From: Klebsiella huaxiensis
GTDB taxonomy: Bacteria > Pseudomonadota > Gammaproteobacteria > Enterobacterales > Enterobacteriaceae
Reading direction: 5' to 3'
DNA length: 64,000 bases
Assembly: GCF_003261575.2 (NCBI RefSeq)
Contig: NZ_CP036175.1
Location: 1,178,001-1,242,000, forward strand
Shown here: piece after piece, positions 51,891 to 61,364 of the stretch
Numbering within the stretch: position 1 is the stretch's first letter
Layout: each line of letters starts with the position of its first letter
Made by a program: the position numbers and the translations under genes
The notes under the pieces: model-generated
Databases searched by the model: none
What the model saw: only the letters and a program-made list of their open reading frames with translations
Told to the model about the DNA's origin: nothing

Positions 51891-51923
51891 ACCTGAATAG
51901 TTAATTAATTATTCGATGCCTTT

Positions 51924-53969
51924 CTAAATTTTTCCGTTATTGTTGAGTGCAGCAAAATCCGGCTCCGGGCAATTCTGACCAAAGTTTTCTGCCCATGGGA
52001 ACGGCGCGCCGTTTTTGACATAACGCTTATAAAGGCGTTTTACCGATGTCGGGTCCTGAGCCCATATCCAGCCCGTCGCATTGCACAGCACGGCGGCATA
52101 GGCCTGTGATTTTCGCGGCAACAGATCGGCGGATTTTTCAGCAAGTTTTACCGCCTGCCAGCGATAGTGCATAAAGAAATTATACTTCTTTGGCTGGGAT
52201 AACAGTACGCGATGCTGCTCACCGGCGCTAATCCATGATTTGATGGTTGGATCAGCTTCCGGACCCCAGCTGTAATACGGCCATGAATACCAGCCCTCAT
52301 AGAGCGCAAAATCCGGCGCCATCTCATAGCCCGTCAATTCCATCCCCTGATGGCGCAGAATCAGGGCGGCCTGCCACCATGCCTTTGCCTGAGCTGTTTT
52401 TTGCCCGTTTTTCGGCAGGGTATTGATAAACGCCTGCGCGGCATCACGATTCTCCTGAAGGGCAAAATAAGTCAGCGCCTTTTGGTACTGGCCTGCGCGC
52501 ATCAGGCGGCGGGCGAGAAGGGTGCGTAACCTGACGTCCGCACTATAGCGCTCTGCATTTTCTGACTTATTGAGCAACGAAGGCGAAGGCGCGGGGACAT
52601 ATTTATCTACAAACGCGATAAGCTCTTTTAGCGTCAGTACCCGCTCGGCAATTTGCGCTAAATCCGGCCAGTAGCTCTCTTTGGCCTTGTACATCAGACG
52701 CATCGCTTCCAGATAATCGTTGCGATTCAGCGCCAGTATCGCCTGTTCGGCATTAATACGGCAGGACGGAATAACAAACTCATCGCCGACAATTTCATTA
52801 TTATCCGGCTGGGGACCCCACGCTTCGTTTGTCGGAAAGGACGCGGCGGCTTTTGCATACCATGCTGCTGCCGCTTTAACATCGCCAGCTCGCAGCGCCA
52901 TTTTGGCTTGTACCCACGAGGTCAGCCCATTTTCTTTGGCATTTTTCAACAGCAGCGTCACCAGAGGGTACTGGCCGTTACGGTAGGCGAGAGCGATCAG
53001 ACGATCGCTGCCGGGCATGTCGTGATTGACCTTCTGCGCCAGTTTCGCTATCAGCGCATCATGGTAATTATTGATCTCTTTCTCATCATAGGGCCTGGGT
53101 TCTGGCTCGTATAAGGAATTGGAAGATCGAGTGAAAAAACTGGCAATAAGCAGTTGCTGAATAACCGGATCGTCAATACCTGGCTGCAGGAAGTTCTCGT
53201 TTTCAGGATGACTCAGAATGTCGGCGGTGTAACGTAAAGAGAGGCTGCCGGTGGGCGAACCCTGAGCCGCCTGTTGGGCGTAAAGGTGGGCCGCGGCAAG
53301 CGGTTCACTCTGCCAGTGTTTGATGCGTCCCTGCTGACCGAGGCTGGCCAGCGAGAGCTGCTCCGGGTCTTCTTGTCCATTGCGCACAGCGTCGATAATT
53401 TGCTGATAAAGTTCGAAAGCTTCACGCAGCTCCTGCTCGTTACCGTGAGAATTATTGCTATCGGAAAGCGGATACCCGGTCTCAGAGCGACGCACTGGGT
53501 AATCCCCCATTAAATCCCGGGCCAGCGAATAGCGTGCCTTTAGCCCCCATTCACCCTGCTGATCTACAGGAAGCGCTATCACCTGGCGAAAGTTGTCGCG
53601 CGCCCGGCTATCGCGTTGGGTAAATGCGATGGCGCCAAGTACATAAAAACGGCTCGCGGTCGGTAGACCCTCGGCCATTTTTTCCGCCGCTTCTACCGAG
53701 CCGTTGGCGCGGATCTCTTTGATTAAAATGTCCTGCGCGGAAGGCGGTGCGGGTTTATCGCCAGACGTATCACGCCATTGCGGCAGACGCGGATCGGCAG
53801 GCACCAGGCGGCTACTCTCTAAATCAAAGCTCCCCTCCGGGAGATAAAGCAGATTAGCGTTACGGTTTTGCAGTAAATAGTTGGGGAAGTACGGCCCGCA
53901 GGCATGGCTATTGATGGCGACCAGCGCGGTGGTCAGGATCACGGCCAGAGGTAATTTACGGGTTAACAT
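51924..53969 (-). CDS. exported helical-repeat protein of unknown function
   Basis: 681 residues. An N-terminal signal sequence (LPLAVILTTALVAINSHA|CGPYFP) implies export; the cysteine right after the cleavage site could make it a lipoprotein, although the lipobox is poor. The rest is mostly alpha-helical with Ala-rich paired helices resembling TPR/Sel1 repeats (RYSLARDLMGDYPV, LALNRNDYLEAMRLMYKAKE, LLARRLMRAGQYQKALTYFALQENRDAA split across about residues 130-500), and an aromatic-rich C-terminal part (YEGWYSWPYYSWGPEAD). I do not recognise a named family. It overlaps the preceding DUF3142 gene by 14 bases with its own AAGGAG ribosome site, so the two are translationally coupled and probably work together in the periplasm. 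Confidence 0.85.
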   Translation of the reverse strand: MLTRKLPLAVILTTALVAINSHACGPYFPNYLLQNRNANLLYLPEGSFDLESSRLVPADPRLPQWRDTSGDKPAPPSAQDILIKEIRANGSVEAAEKMAEGLPTASRFYVLGAIAFTQRDSRARDNFRQVIALPVDQQGEWGLKARYSLARDLMGDYPVRRSETGYPLSDSNNSHGNEQELREAFELYQQIIDAVRNGQEDPEQLSLASLGQQGRIKHWQSEPLAAAHLYAQQAAQGSPTGSLSLRYTADILSHPENENFLQPGIDDPVIQQLLIASFFTRSSNSLYEPEPRPYDEKEINNYHDALIAKLAQKVNHDMPGSDRLIALAYRNGQYPLVTLLLKNAKENGLTSWVQAKMALRAGDVKAAAAWYAKAAASFPTNEAWGPQPDNNEIVGDEFVIPSCRINAEQAILALNRNDYLEAMRLMYKAKESYWPDLAQIAERVLTLKELIAFVDKYVPAPSPSLLNKSENAERYSADVRLRTLLARRLMRAGQYQKALTYFALQENRDAAQAFINTLPKNGQKTAQAKAWWQAALILRHQGMELTGYEMAPDFALYEGWYSWPYYSWGPEADPTIKSWISAGEQHRVLLSQPKKYNFFMHYRWQAVKLAEKSADLLPRKSQAYAAVLCNATGWIWAQDPTSVKRLYKRYVKNGAPFPWAENFGQNCPEPDFAALNNNGKI

Positions 53970-55143
53970 GAAACTCTCCTTGTGGTGGCGATGGGCATCT
54001 TGCCCAGCCGATGGCCCGCGTCTGCCCGGCGCGCAGCAGAGCCGGGGAGGTCAGGTAAAATGTCTGCTCGTCAAAGCGGTAGCTGCCCACACCGTCCTCG
54101 GCGAGGCAATCTTCAGTCTGCAACGTAATGCTTGCCGGGAGCGGCGCATCAATGTCGCCCGCATTTTTAATCGCCAGTTCGTAGAGCGTGGAGTCTGCGC
54201 TGGCGCTCGTTTTGTCAGGAAACGCCAGCCACTGCCAGCGGGTGGTTAATGGCCGGTGGTGGATAACCGCTTTCAGGGTGGAAAGCGACCAGGCGCGGCT
54301 GTCGCTCTCCAGCGGCAGGCGGAACCAGGCTATGCCCGCAAGGTTTTTGGGCTGATGCTGTTCGAGTTCGCGGGTAAAGGCGTCGATTTGTGGCGGCGAT
54401 ACGCTGAGTTCTTGTTTCTCGCCCGCGATGCCCAGCGGTGACTCGCTTTCTACCCGAGCGGGCTGTCCGGGTGTGGAAACCAGCGCAGAACCATAGGCCG
54501 GGAGCGCCAGGTAATACGGATGTGGGGAGATCAGTGCATATTGCCTGCTCCAGCGCAGCGCTTGCACCGGGTCAAACAAACCTTGTTGCGGCGACAGGAC
54601 GCTGTGCAGTTGCAGCACGGAACGGTCGACCGTTGCCAGTAGCGCAGGAAGCTGTGGCGAAGAGAGCCACGTAGGAAGCGCGGTCACGCTAAGCGCCATC
54701 TCTGAAGGCAGCGCCTGGCGTAATGCAGCAAGTAGACGCTGGTATTCGACGAGGCGCGAGGTGGGCGCATCGTAATCTATTTCTATCGCAGTGAGGTTCA
54801 CGCCAGCGCTGCGCCAGCGGGCGATGATGCTTTGAATCTGCGGTAAAATCGCCTCCGCATCCAACAGCGTCAGGCTACCGTCGAGGCGAACCACCAGCCA
54901 CACCGGGCGGCCATCCTGCTGTAATAATGATGTGTCGACCCGGGCAATGCGCAAACCTTCCTGGGGATGGATTTGCAGCCCCAGTACGCGCAAAGTGGAA
55001 AAAAGATCGTGGCTTTGACGCAACGCCGTTTCATGTCCGGCGTTCCAGACTCGCTGCCAGATATAGACCTGGCTGTCGGCAACAGAATGACGGCTGACAG
55101 CCAGTAAAAGAAACAACAGCATGAAAAAACGAGCGTGCATCAT
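53956..55143 (-). CDS. exported DUF3142-type protein
   Basis: 395 residues. A signal peptide ends near residue 22 (SRHSVA|DSQ). The body resembles DUF3142 proteins, with a TIM-barrel-like pattern: VYIWQRVW, LQIHPQEGLRIARVD, NLTAIEIDYDAPTSRLVEYQRLL, a probable active-site-like strand with two acidic residues, then ALSVTALPTWL and GIAWFRLPLESDSRAWS. The fold suggests a glycoside-hydrolase-like or sugar-binding protein; activity is unknown. It follows iap by 35 bases on the same strand and overlaps the next gene. ATG at 55143 chosen because AAGGA is eight bases upstream. Confidence 0.75.
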   Translation of the reverse strand: MMHARFFMLLFLLLAVSRHSVADSQVYIWQRVWNAGHETALRQSHDLFSTLRVLGLQIHPQEGLRIARVDTSLLQQDGRPVWLVVRLDGSLTLLDAEAILPQIQSIIARWRSAGVNLTAIEIDYDAPTSRLVEYQRLLAALRQALPSEMALSVTALPTWLSSPQLPALLATVDRSVLQLHSVLSPQQGLFDPVQALRWSRQYALISPHPYYLALPAYGSALVSTPGQPARVESESPLGIAGEKQELSVSPPQIDAFTRELEQHQPKNLAGIAWFRLPLESDSRAWSLSTLKAVIHHRPLTTRWQWLAFPDKTSASADSTLYELAIKNAGDIDAPLPASITLQTEDCLAEDGVGSYRFDEQTFYLTSPALLRAGQTRAIGWARCPSPPQGEFHVNP

Positions 55144-55178
55144 GGCAACAATCCTTGTGGCCTGGCTTTAATAACCGC

Positions 55179-56234
55179 CTATTTTGATTGAAGTTTCTTC
55201 TCCGCCTTCGCTAGCTCTTTAACCAGCGGCAGCATAATCTTCATCACATCGCGACTGCGCTGCGCAATCCGGCCCGGCAGGGCTTTATCAATATGCTGCT
55301 GGTTATCCAGTTGCACGTTGTGCCAACTGGTGCCGTCGGGGAACGAACGGGATTTCGCGCGCTGCTGGTAGCCATCGTTGCGCCCGAGAGACCAGTTAGT
55401 GGCTTCCACGGATAGCACCGGGATCCCAGCCTCATCAAACACACTGGCATCATTACAGCAACCGGTTCCCTGCGGATAGTCCGGGTTTTTACCGGGATTG
55501 CTGGATGCGGTAATCCCTTTGCTACGGGCGATGGTCAATGCCCGGTCGCGGGTTAGTTTACGTACCGAGGCTGGCGTGCTGCGACCGCTATTAAAATAGA
55601 GCTTGTCGCCGACGACCAGGTTATCGAGATTAATCACCAGCAGGGTGTTTTTCTTTTCAGCTTCACTCATGCGTTTGAGCATATTCTGCGCCCCGAGACG
55701 ACCTTCTTCTTCACCGCTGGTCGCAACGAAGCGGATTCCATAACGGGTAGGGACGTTCTTTAACTGCTCGGCAAGTTCCAGCATGATGCCCAGTCCCAGC
55801 GCGTTATCATCGATACCCTGCAACGTCAGGCCGCCAAGGTTATTTTCGACGTCGGCATCGGTCTGCGGTGCGTAGGTATCAAGGTGCGCCATGATAATAA
55901 TCTGCTGGCGATCTTTACCTTCATGCGCGGCAATAACCGTGCTGCCGGTAACGTTTTGCCAGTTTTTGCGCTGATCGTTGTTGGTGTAAATGTAACGAGT
56001 GTTAAAGCTGCGAATATCGCTTTTATAGCCCATTTGTGTGAACTGCTGGCGCAGATAATCTGCCGACAGCATTTCGGCGGGCGAGCCGGTCATTCTTCCG
56101 GGAAAAACGGTAGCGATGTGACGAGCCTGCGCATTGGCGGTGTCGCCCAGGGCGCTCAATGCCGGGGCGGCGGAGAAGACAAAACCTGCGCCCAACGCCA
56201 GGGGGAGCAGGCGATGGCACAATGCGGAAAACAT
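55179..56234 (-). CDS. iap: alkaline phosphatase isozyme conversion aminopeptidase
   Basis: 351 residues (E. coli 345). A periplasmic M28-family zinc aminopeptidase that removes N-terminal arginine from alkaline phosphatase. A signal peptide ends near residue 29 (FSAAPALSA). Zinc ligands are in IMAHLDTYAPQ, GIDDNALGLGI, TSGEEEGRLGAQ and NLDNLVVGD. In E. coli its other neighbour is the type I-E cas/CRISPR locus towards cysH; here two exported-protein genes follow it in the same direction. Confidence 0.95.
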   Translation of the reverse strand: MFSALCHRLLPLALGAGFVFSAAPALSALGDTANAQARHIATVFPGRMTGSPAEMLSADYLRQQFTQMGYKSDIRSFNTRYIYTNNDQRKNWQNVTGSTVIAAHEGKDRQQIIIMAHLDTYAPQTDADVENNLGGLTLQGIDDNALGLGIMLELAEQLKNVPTRYGIRFVATSGEEEGRLGAQNMLKRMSEAEKKNTLLVINLDNLVVGDKLYFNSGRSTPASVRKLTRDRALTIARSKGITASSNPGKNPDYPQGTGCCNDASVFDEAGIPVLSVEATNWSLGRNDGYQQRAKSRSFPDGTSWHNVQLDNQQHIDKALPGRIAQRSRDVMKIMLPLVKELAKAEKKLQSK

Positions 56235-56471
56235 AGGGGGTCCTTACACGATCAAAACAATTTTACCCGCGTAGTATGAAACTGTGACCGAGGTTAAACA
56301 ATTTCAATCGCTCTTAAATCCCGGAAAAACCGCGTGTTAAGCACTTTTTGATATTTGCTTTTCCAGGGCGTTATTCCTTTGAGTAACAACTCATTCCATT
56401 TCGTAATTTCATTTGCTCTAACCCGCACCCTATAGTCGCTCTATGACTGATTGTAAGAGAGTTGTTGCGCT
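56235..56471 (+). promoter_or_regulatory. promoter region of the cysG paralogue-cysDNC operon
   Basis: No gene. A TATAGT -10-like hexamer near 56431-56436 precedes the GTG start by about 40 bases. AT-rich sequence upstream (56290-56420) is where CysB would bind. The other strand carries the iap promoter. Confidence 0.4.
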
Positions 56472-57887
56472 GTGGACTACTTGCCGATATTTGCCGAATT
56501 GAAAGACAGACCCGTACTGGTTATCGGCGGTGGCGAGATTGCCGCACGCAAGATTACTTTCCTGCTGCGCGCCGCAGCAAAGGTGCAGATTGTTGCCGAC
56601 GCGCTGATTTCAGAACTTGCTGAGAAGGTTGAGCGTCAGGAAATTCAGTGGCGGGCAACCGCATTTGCAGAGCAGCAGCTTGATGATGTTTTCCTGGTGA
56701 TTGCCGCAACCGAAGACGACGAGCTGAACCAGCGCGTTTTTGCTGCGGCGAACGCACGCTATCGGCTGGTCAACGTGGTGGATAATCAGGCGCTGTGCTC
56801 GTTTGTATTCCCATCAATCGTCGACCGCTCCCCGCTGATGGTGGCTATCTCTTCGAGCGGTAAAGCGCCGGTTTTGTCGCGCATTTTGCGTGAAAAAATT
56901 GAGGCGCTGCTGCCGACTAACCTGGGGCGGATGGCTGAAGCGGCAAGCTACTGGCGTCACCATATAAAAAATCACCTTAAAACCACCGCCGAACGCCGCC
57001 GTTTTTGGGAACGCGTGTTTACCGGCCGTTTTGCCAGCCTGATGCTGGCAGGCAACAAAGCTGAAGCGGAAAAGGCGCTGGAAGAAGAACTTAAACAGCC
57101 GGAAAAGCGCACTGGAGAAATCATTCTTGTTGGAGCAGGCCCGGGCGATGCTGGGCTGCTGACTCTGCGTGGCTTGCAGGTGATTCAGCAGGCTGATGTG
57201 GTGTTTTACGACAACCTGGTTACCCCAGAGGTGCGTGAGCTGGTGCGCCGTGACGCGGAGCTGATCTGCGTTGGCAAAAGTGCTGCTGGCAGTTCTGTGC
57301 TCCAGCCGGAAATTAACCGCATGCTGGTGGACGCGGCAGAAGAGGGCAAAACGGTGATTCGCCTGAAGGGCGGCGACCCGTTTATTTTTGGCCGCGGCGG
57401 CGAAGAGCTACAGGCCGCAGCAGAAGCGGGCATTCCGTTTCAGGTCGTTCCTGGCGTCACGGCAGCAGCGGGCGCGACGGCTTATGCCGGTATCCCGCTT
57501 ACGCATCGCGATTATGCCCAGAGCGTGACCTTCGTCACCGGACACTTCAACGCGGAAAACTCTCCGCTCGACTGGGCGCGGTTAGCGCAAAGCGGTCAGA
57601 CTCTGGCGATTTACATGGGCAGTCTGAAGGCAGCGGAAATTAGCGCTCAGTTGATCGCCCATGGTCGCGACCATGACACCCCGGTAGCGGTCATCTCTCG
57701 CGGGACTCGCACCGATCAGCAAGTGAAGACCGGCACATTACAACAACTCGAAAACCTGGCGAAAGACGCCCCGATGCCCGCGCTGCTGGTGGTGGGTGAA
57801 GTGGTGCAATTACATCAACAGCTCGCCTGGTTTCAACACTCGACATCCTCTGAAGCTTTTAAAGCTTCTGTGGTAAATCTGGCTTAA
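56472..57887 (+). CDS. cysG: siroheme synthase CysG-type (second copy, heading cysDNC)
   Basis: 471 residues with the trifunctional CysG layout. The N-terminal half is dehydrogenase/ferrochelatase (VLVIGGGEIAARKITFLLRAA, VVDNQALCSFVFPSIVDRSPL); the C-terminal half is uroporphyrinogen-III methylase (LVGAGPGDAGLLTLRGLQ, RLKGGDPFIFGRGGEEL, TAYAGIPLTHRDYAQSV). It makes siroheme from uroporphyrinogen III for CysI. The start is GTG at 56472, aligning with MDHLPIF of E. coli CysG. In E. coli cysG lies with nirBD; a CysG homologue in front of cysDNC is known in Klebsiella aerogenes, where I recall it being called cysF. It ends nine bases before cysD, so it is induced with the sulfate pathway. Confidence 0.93.
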   Translation: MDYLPIFAELKDRPVLVIGGGEIAARKITFLLRAAAKVQIVADALISELAEKVERQEIQWRATAFAEQQLDDVFLVIAATEDDELNQRVFAAANARYRLVNVVDNQALCSFVFPSIVDRSPLMVAISSSGKAPVLSRILREKIEALLPTNLGRMAEAASYWRHHIKNHLKTTAERRRFWERVFTGRFASLMLAGNKAEAEKALEEELKQPEKRTGEIILVGAGPGDAGLLTLRGLQVIQQADVVFYDNLVTPEVRELVRRDAELICVGKSAAGSSVLQPEINRMLVDAAEEGKTVIRLKGGDPFIFGRGGEELQAAAEAGIPFQVVPGVTAAAGATAYAGIPLTHRDYAQSVTFVTGHFNAENSPLDWARLAQSGQTLAIYMGSLKAAEISAQLIAHGRDHDTPVAVISRGTRTDQQVKTGTLQQLENLAKDAPMPALLVVGEVVQLHQQLAWFQHSTSSEAFKASVVNLA

Positions 57888-57896
57888 GGAATGGTT

Positions 57897-58805
57897 ATGG
57901 ACCAAAAACGACTCACTCACCTGCGGCAACTGGAGGCGGAAAGCATCCATATCATTCGTGAGGTGGCCGCCGAATTCTCTAACCCGGTGATGATGTACTC
58001 CATCGGCAAAGACTCCAGCGTGATGCTGCATCTGGCGCGTAAAGCGTTTTATCCCGGCACTCTGCCGTTCCCGCTGCTGCACGTCGATACCGGCTGGAAA
58101 TTCCGTGAGATGTACGAATTCCGCGACCGTACCGCTAAAGCCTACGGCTGCGAGCTGCTGGTACATAAAAACCCGGAAGGGGTAGCAATGGGCATAAGCC
58201 CATTCGTGCACGGTAGCGCTAAGCACACCGACATTATGAAAACCGAAGGTCTTAAGCAGGCGCTGAACAAATACGGTTTTGATGCCGCGTTCGGCGGCGC
58301 ACGGCGTGATGAAGAGAAATCCCGCGCCAAAGAGCGTATCTACTCTTTCCGCGATCGTTTCCACCGCTGGGACCCGAAAAACCAGCGTCCGGAGCTGTGG
58401 CATAACTATAACGGCCAGATTAACAAAGGCGAAAGCATTCGCGTGTTCCCGCTCTCCAACTGGACCGAGCTGGATATCTGGCAGTACATCTATCTGGAAA
58501 ATATTGAAATCGTTCCGCTGTACCTGGCGGCAGAGCGTCCGGTGCTGGAACGTGACGGCATGTTGATGATGATCGACGACGATCGTATTAATTTACAGCC
58601 CGGCGAGATGATCAAAAAACAGATGGTGCGCTTTCGTACCCTCGGCTGCTGGCCGCTGACCGGCGCGGTGGAATCCAACGCGCAAACGCTGCCGGAGATC
58701 ATCGAAGAGATGCTGGTCTCCACCACCAGCGAACGACAAGGGCGCGTGATTGACCGCGACCAGTCAGGCTCCATGGAGCTGAAGAAACGTCAGGGTTATT
58801 TCTAA
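57897..58805 (+). CDS. cysD: sulfate adenylyltransferase subunit 2
   Basis: 302 residues, as in E. coli. Catalytic subunit making adenosine 5'-phosphosulfate from ATP and sulfate. PP-loop-type MYSIGKDSSVMLHLARKAFY; also HVDTGWKFREMYEFRDR and FGGARRDEEKSRAKERI. I use the second ATG (57897), which matches E. coli and has TTAAGGA at proper spacing; the ATG six bases earlier overlaps the ribosome site. Confidence 0.97.
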   Translation: MDQKRLTHLRQLEAESIHIIREVAAEFSNPVMMYSIGKDSSVMLHLARKAFYPGTLPFPLLHVDTGWKFREMYEFRDRTAKAYGCELLVHKNPEGVAMGISPFVHGSAKHTDIMKTEGLKQALNKYGFDAAFGGARRDEEKSRAKERIYSFRDRFHRWDPKNQRPELWHNYNGQINKGESIRVFPLSNWTELDIWQYIYLENIEIVPLYLAAERPVLERDGMLMMIDDDRINLQPGEMIKKQMVRFRTLGCWPLTGAVESNAQTLPEIIEEMLVSTTSERQGRVIDRDQSGSMELKKRQGYF

Positions 58806-58814
58806 GGAGCCGCC

Positions 58815-60242
58815 ATGAATACCACTATTGCACAACAAATTGCCGATGAAGGCGGAGTTGAAGCCTACCTGCATGCCCAGCAGCACAAAAGCCTGCTGCG
58901 TTTTCTGACCTGCGGCAGCGTCGATGACGGTAAAAGTACGCTGATTGGCCGGCTGCTGCACGACACCCGACAGATTTACGAAGATCAGCTCTCTTCGCTG
59001 CACAATGACAGCAAGCGTCACGGTACTCAGGGCGAGAAGCTCGATCTGGCGCTGCTGGTGGATGGCTTACAAGCCGAGCGCGAGCAGGGCATTACTATTG
59101 ACGTGGCCTATCGCTATTTCTCCACCGAGAAGCGCAAATTTATTATCGCCGACACCCCGGGGCATGAGCAGTACACCCGTAATATGGCGACCGGCGCATC
59201 GACTTGCGACCTGGCGATCTTGCTGATCGACGCGCGTAAAGGCGTACTGGATCAGACACGTCGCCACAGTTTTATCTCCACTCTGCTGGGGATCAAGCAC
59301 CTGGTGGTAGCGGTGAACAAAATGGATCTCGTCGATTTTAGCGAAGAGACCTTTAACCGCATTCGCGAAGAGTATCTGACTTTCGCCGAACAGCTGCCGG
59401 GCAATCTGGATATTCGCTTTGTGCCGCTGTCAGCCCTGGATGGGGACAACGTTGCCAACCAGAGCGACAAAATGCGCTGGTACAGTGGCCCAACGCTGCT
59501 GGAAGTGCTGGAAACCGTTGAAATTCAGCGCGTGGTGGAAAGCCAGCCGCTGCGCTTCCCGGTACAGTATGTTAACCGTCCTAACCTCGATTTCCGCGGC
59601 TTTTCCGGTACCGTGGCGTCCGGCACCGTGACGCTCGGTCAGCGTCTGAAGGTGCTGCCGTCGGGCGTGGAATCCAGCGTCGCGCGTATCGTCACCTTTG
59701 ACGGTGACCTGCCGCAAGCGGGCGCCGGGGAAGCAATCACTATTGTACTGAAAGACGAAATCGATATTAGTCGTGGCGATCTGCTGGTTGATGCAGCGGT
59801 CTCTCTGCCTGCGGTGCAGAGCGCCAGCATCGACGTGGTTTGGATGGCGGAACAAGCGTTGACCCCAGGCCAGAGCTACGACATTAAAATCGCCGGTAAG
59901 AAAACCCGCGCGCGTATCGATGGCGTTCGCTATCAGGTGGATATCAATAACCTGACCCAGCGTGAAGTAGAATCGCTGCCGCTGAACGGTATTGGCCTGG
60001 TGGATTTGACCTTTGACGAACCGCTGGTACTGGATAAATACCAGGATAACCCGGTGACTGGAGGGCTTATCTTTATCGACCGTCTGACTAACGTCACCGT
60101 TGGCGCGGGCATGGTACGCGAACCGAACGAGCAGACGCAAACGGGCGCTTCGCAGTACAGCGCGTTTGAGCTTGAGCTGAACCAGCTTGTTCGTAAACAC
60201 TTCCCGCACTGGGACGCTCGCGACCTGCTGGGAGGCAAATAA
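58815..60242 (+). CDS. cysN: sulfate adenylyltransferase subunit 1 (GTPase)
   Basis: 475 residues, as in E. coli. An EF-Tu-like GTPase that drives CysD. G motifs: CGSVDDGKSTLIGRLL (G1), DTPGHEQYTRNMATGAS (G3), VNKMDLVDF (G4). It begins nine bases after cysD and overlaps cysC by one base (TAATG). Confidence 0.98.
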   Translation: MNTTIAQQIADEGGVEAYLHAQQHKSLLRFLTCGSVDDGKSTLIGRLLHDTRQIYEDQLSSLHNDSKRHGTQGEKLDLALLVDGLQAEREQGITIDVAYRYFSTEKRKFIIADTPGHEQYTRNMATGASTCDLAILLIDARKGVLDQTRRHSFISTLLGIKHLVVAVNKMDLVDFSEETFNRIREEYLTFAEQLPGNLDIRFVPLSALDGDNVANQSDKMRWYSGPTLLEVLETVEIQRVVESQPLRFPVQYVNRPNLDFRGFSGTVASGTVTLGQRLKVLPSGVESSVARIVTFDGDLPQAGAGEAITIVLKDEIDISRGDLLVDAAVSLPAVQSASIDVVWMAEQALTPGQSYDIKIAGKKTRARIDGVRYQVDINNLTQREVESLPLNGIGLVDLTFDEPLVLDKYQDNPVTGGLIFIDRLTNVTVGAGMVREPNEQTQTGASQYSAFELELNQLVRKHFPHWDARDLLGGK

Positions 60243-60847
60243 TGGCCCAGCATGACGAAAACGTCGTCTGGCATGCGCATCCGGTGACCCAGGAGCAGCG
60301 CGAGCAGCATCACGGCCATCGCGGCGTGGTGCTGTGGTTCACCGGGCTTTCGGGCTCGGGGAAATCCACCGTTGCCGGCGCGCTGGAAGAGGCGCTGCAT
60401 CAGCTTGGTGTGAGCACTTATTTGCTGGATGGTGATAACGTGCGTCATGGCCTGTGTAGCGACCTTGGATTCAGCGATGATGACCGCAAAGAAAACATTC
60501 GCCGCGTGGGTGAAGTGGCGAAGCTGATGGTCGATGCCGGGCTGGTTGTATTGACGGCATTTATATCTCCGCATCGTGCGGAGCGGCAAATGGTGCGCAA
60601 GCGGCTAGGCGAAGGGCGCTTTATCGAGGTTTTTGTCGATACGCCGCTGGCTATCTGCGAGGCGCGGGACCCGAAAGGCTTATACAAGAAGGCGCGGGCG
60701 GGGGAATTGCGTAATTTTACCGGGATTGATTCAGTATATGAATCCCCGGAGAGAGCTGAAATCCATCTCGACGGTGAACAATTGGTAACAAATTTGGTGC
60801 ACCAACTATTAGACCTGCTCCGACAGAGCGATATTATCAGATCCTGA
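60242..60847 (+). CDS. cysC: adenylylsulfate kinase
   Basis: 201 residues, as in E. coli. Phosphorylates APS to PAPS, the substrate of CysH. P-loop WFTGLSGSGKSTVAGAL; the phospho-serine-containing motif FISPHRAERQMVR; LDGDNVRHGL for APS. Last gene of the cysDNC operon. Confidence 0.98.
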   Translation: MAQHDENVVWHAHPVTQEQREQHHGHRGVVLWFTGLSGSGKSTVAGALEEALHQLGVSTYLLDGDNVRHGLCSDLGFSDDDRKENIRRVGEVAKLMVDAGLVVLTAFISPHRAERQMVRKRLGEGRFIEVFVDTPLAICEARDPKGLYKKARAGELRNFTGIDSVYESPERAEIHLDGEQLVTNLVHQLLDLLRQSDIIRS

Positions 60848-60897
60848 AACGGCGACGGCATCGATGGGTGCCGGTCGCCCGGTCAACAGGATTCGAT

Positions 60898-61224
60898 ATG
60901 CGTAATACCCAGAACATAACTATTTTTCGCTCAGAACCGCCCCCTGTGGCTAATGACGAGACCACATGGTCTCTGTCAGGCGCTGCCGTGGGTTTTATCT
61001 CATGGCTGCTGGCGCTGGGTATTCCCTTCCTTATTTATGGCGGTAACACGCTATTTTTCCTCCTCTATACCTGGCCCTTCTTCCTGGCAATCATGCCGGT
61101 TGCTGTGGTGGTCGGGATCGCGCTGCATTCCCTATTGGACGGTAAACTTCGCTACAGCGTTGGTGCGACGATTTTGACCGTCGGACTGATGTTCGGTTTG
61201 CTGTTCCTCTGGCTGCTGGGATAG
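60898..61224 (+). CDS. ygbE: inner-membrane protein YgbE
   Basis: 108 residues of DUF3561 (YgbE) family. Three hydrophobic segments: AAVGFISWLLALGIPFLIYG, LFFLLYTWPFFLAIMPVAVVVGIALHSL (split in two helices or one long) and ATILTVGLMFGLLFLWLLG. Function unknown. I use the ATG at 60898, which matches the E. coli start MRN; it may be cotranscribed with cysDNC, whose stop is 50 bases upstream. Confidence 0.92.
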   Translation: MRNTQNITIFRSEPPPVANDETTWSLSGAAVGFISWLLALGIPFLIYGGNTLFFLLYTWPFFLAIMPVAVVVGIALHSLLDGKLRYSVGATILTVGLMFGLLFLWLLG

Positions 61225-61364
61225 TCCTTTTTACGAATGAATCTAGCCTGGGTATCAACGGTAAAAATGTGGTACAGTCCCCGCGTTACGCGGCGTCGTC
61301 CGCGCGTCAGAGTAGAGTACTCGGGCGAGTTATGGGATGATGATGCCGTTTTTCAGGGGGCAGG

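Noticed and set aside
51858..56234. Expected type I-E cas genes between cysH and iap
   Set aside because: Looked for Cas3, Cse1/Cse2, Cas7, Cas5, Cas6e, Cas1 and Cas2 features in these frames; none is present.
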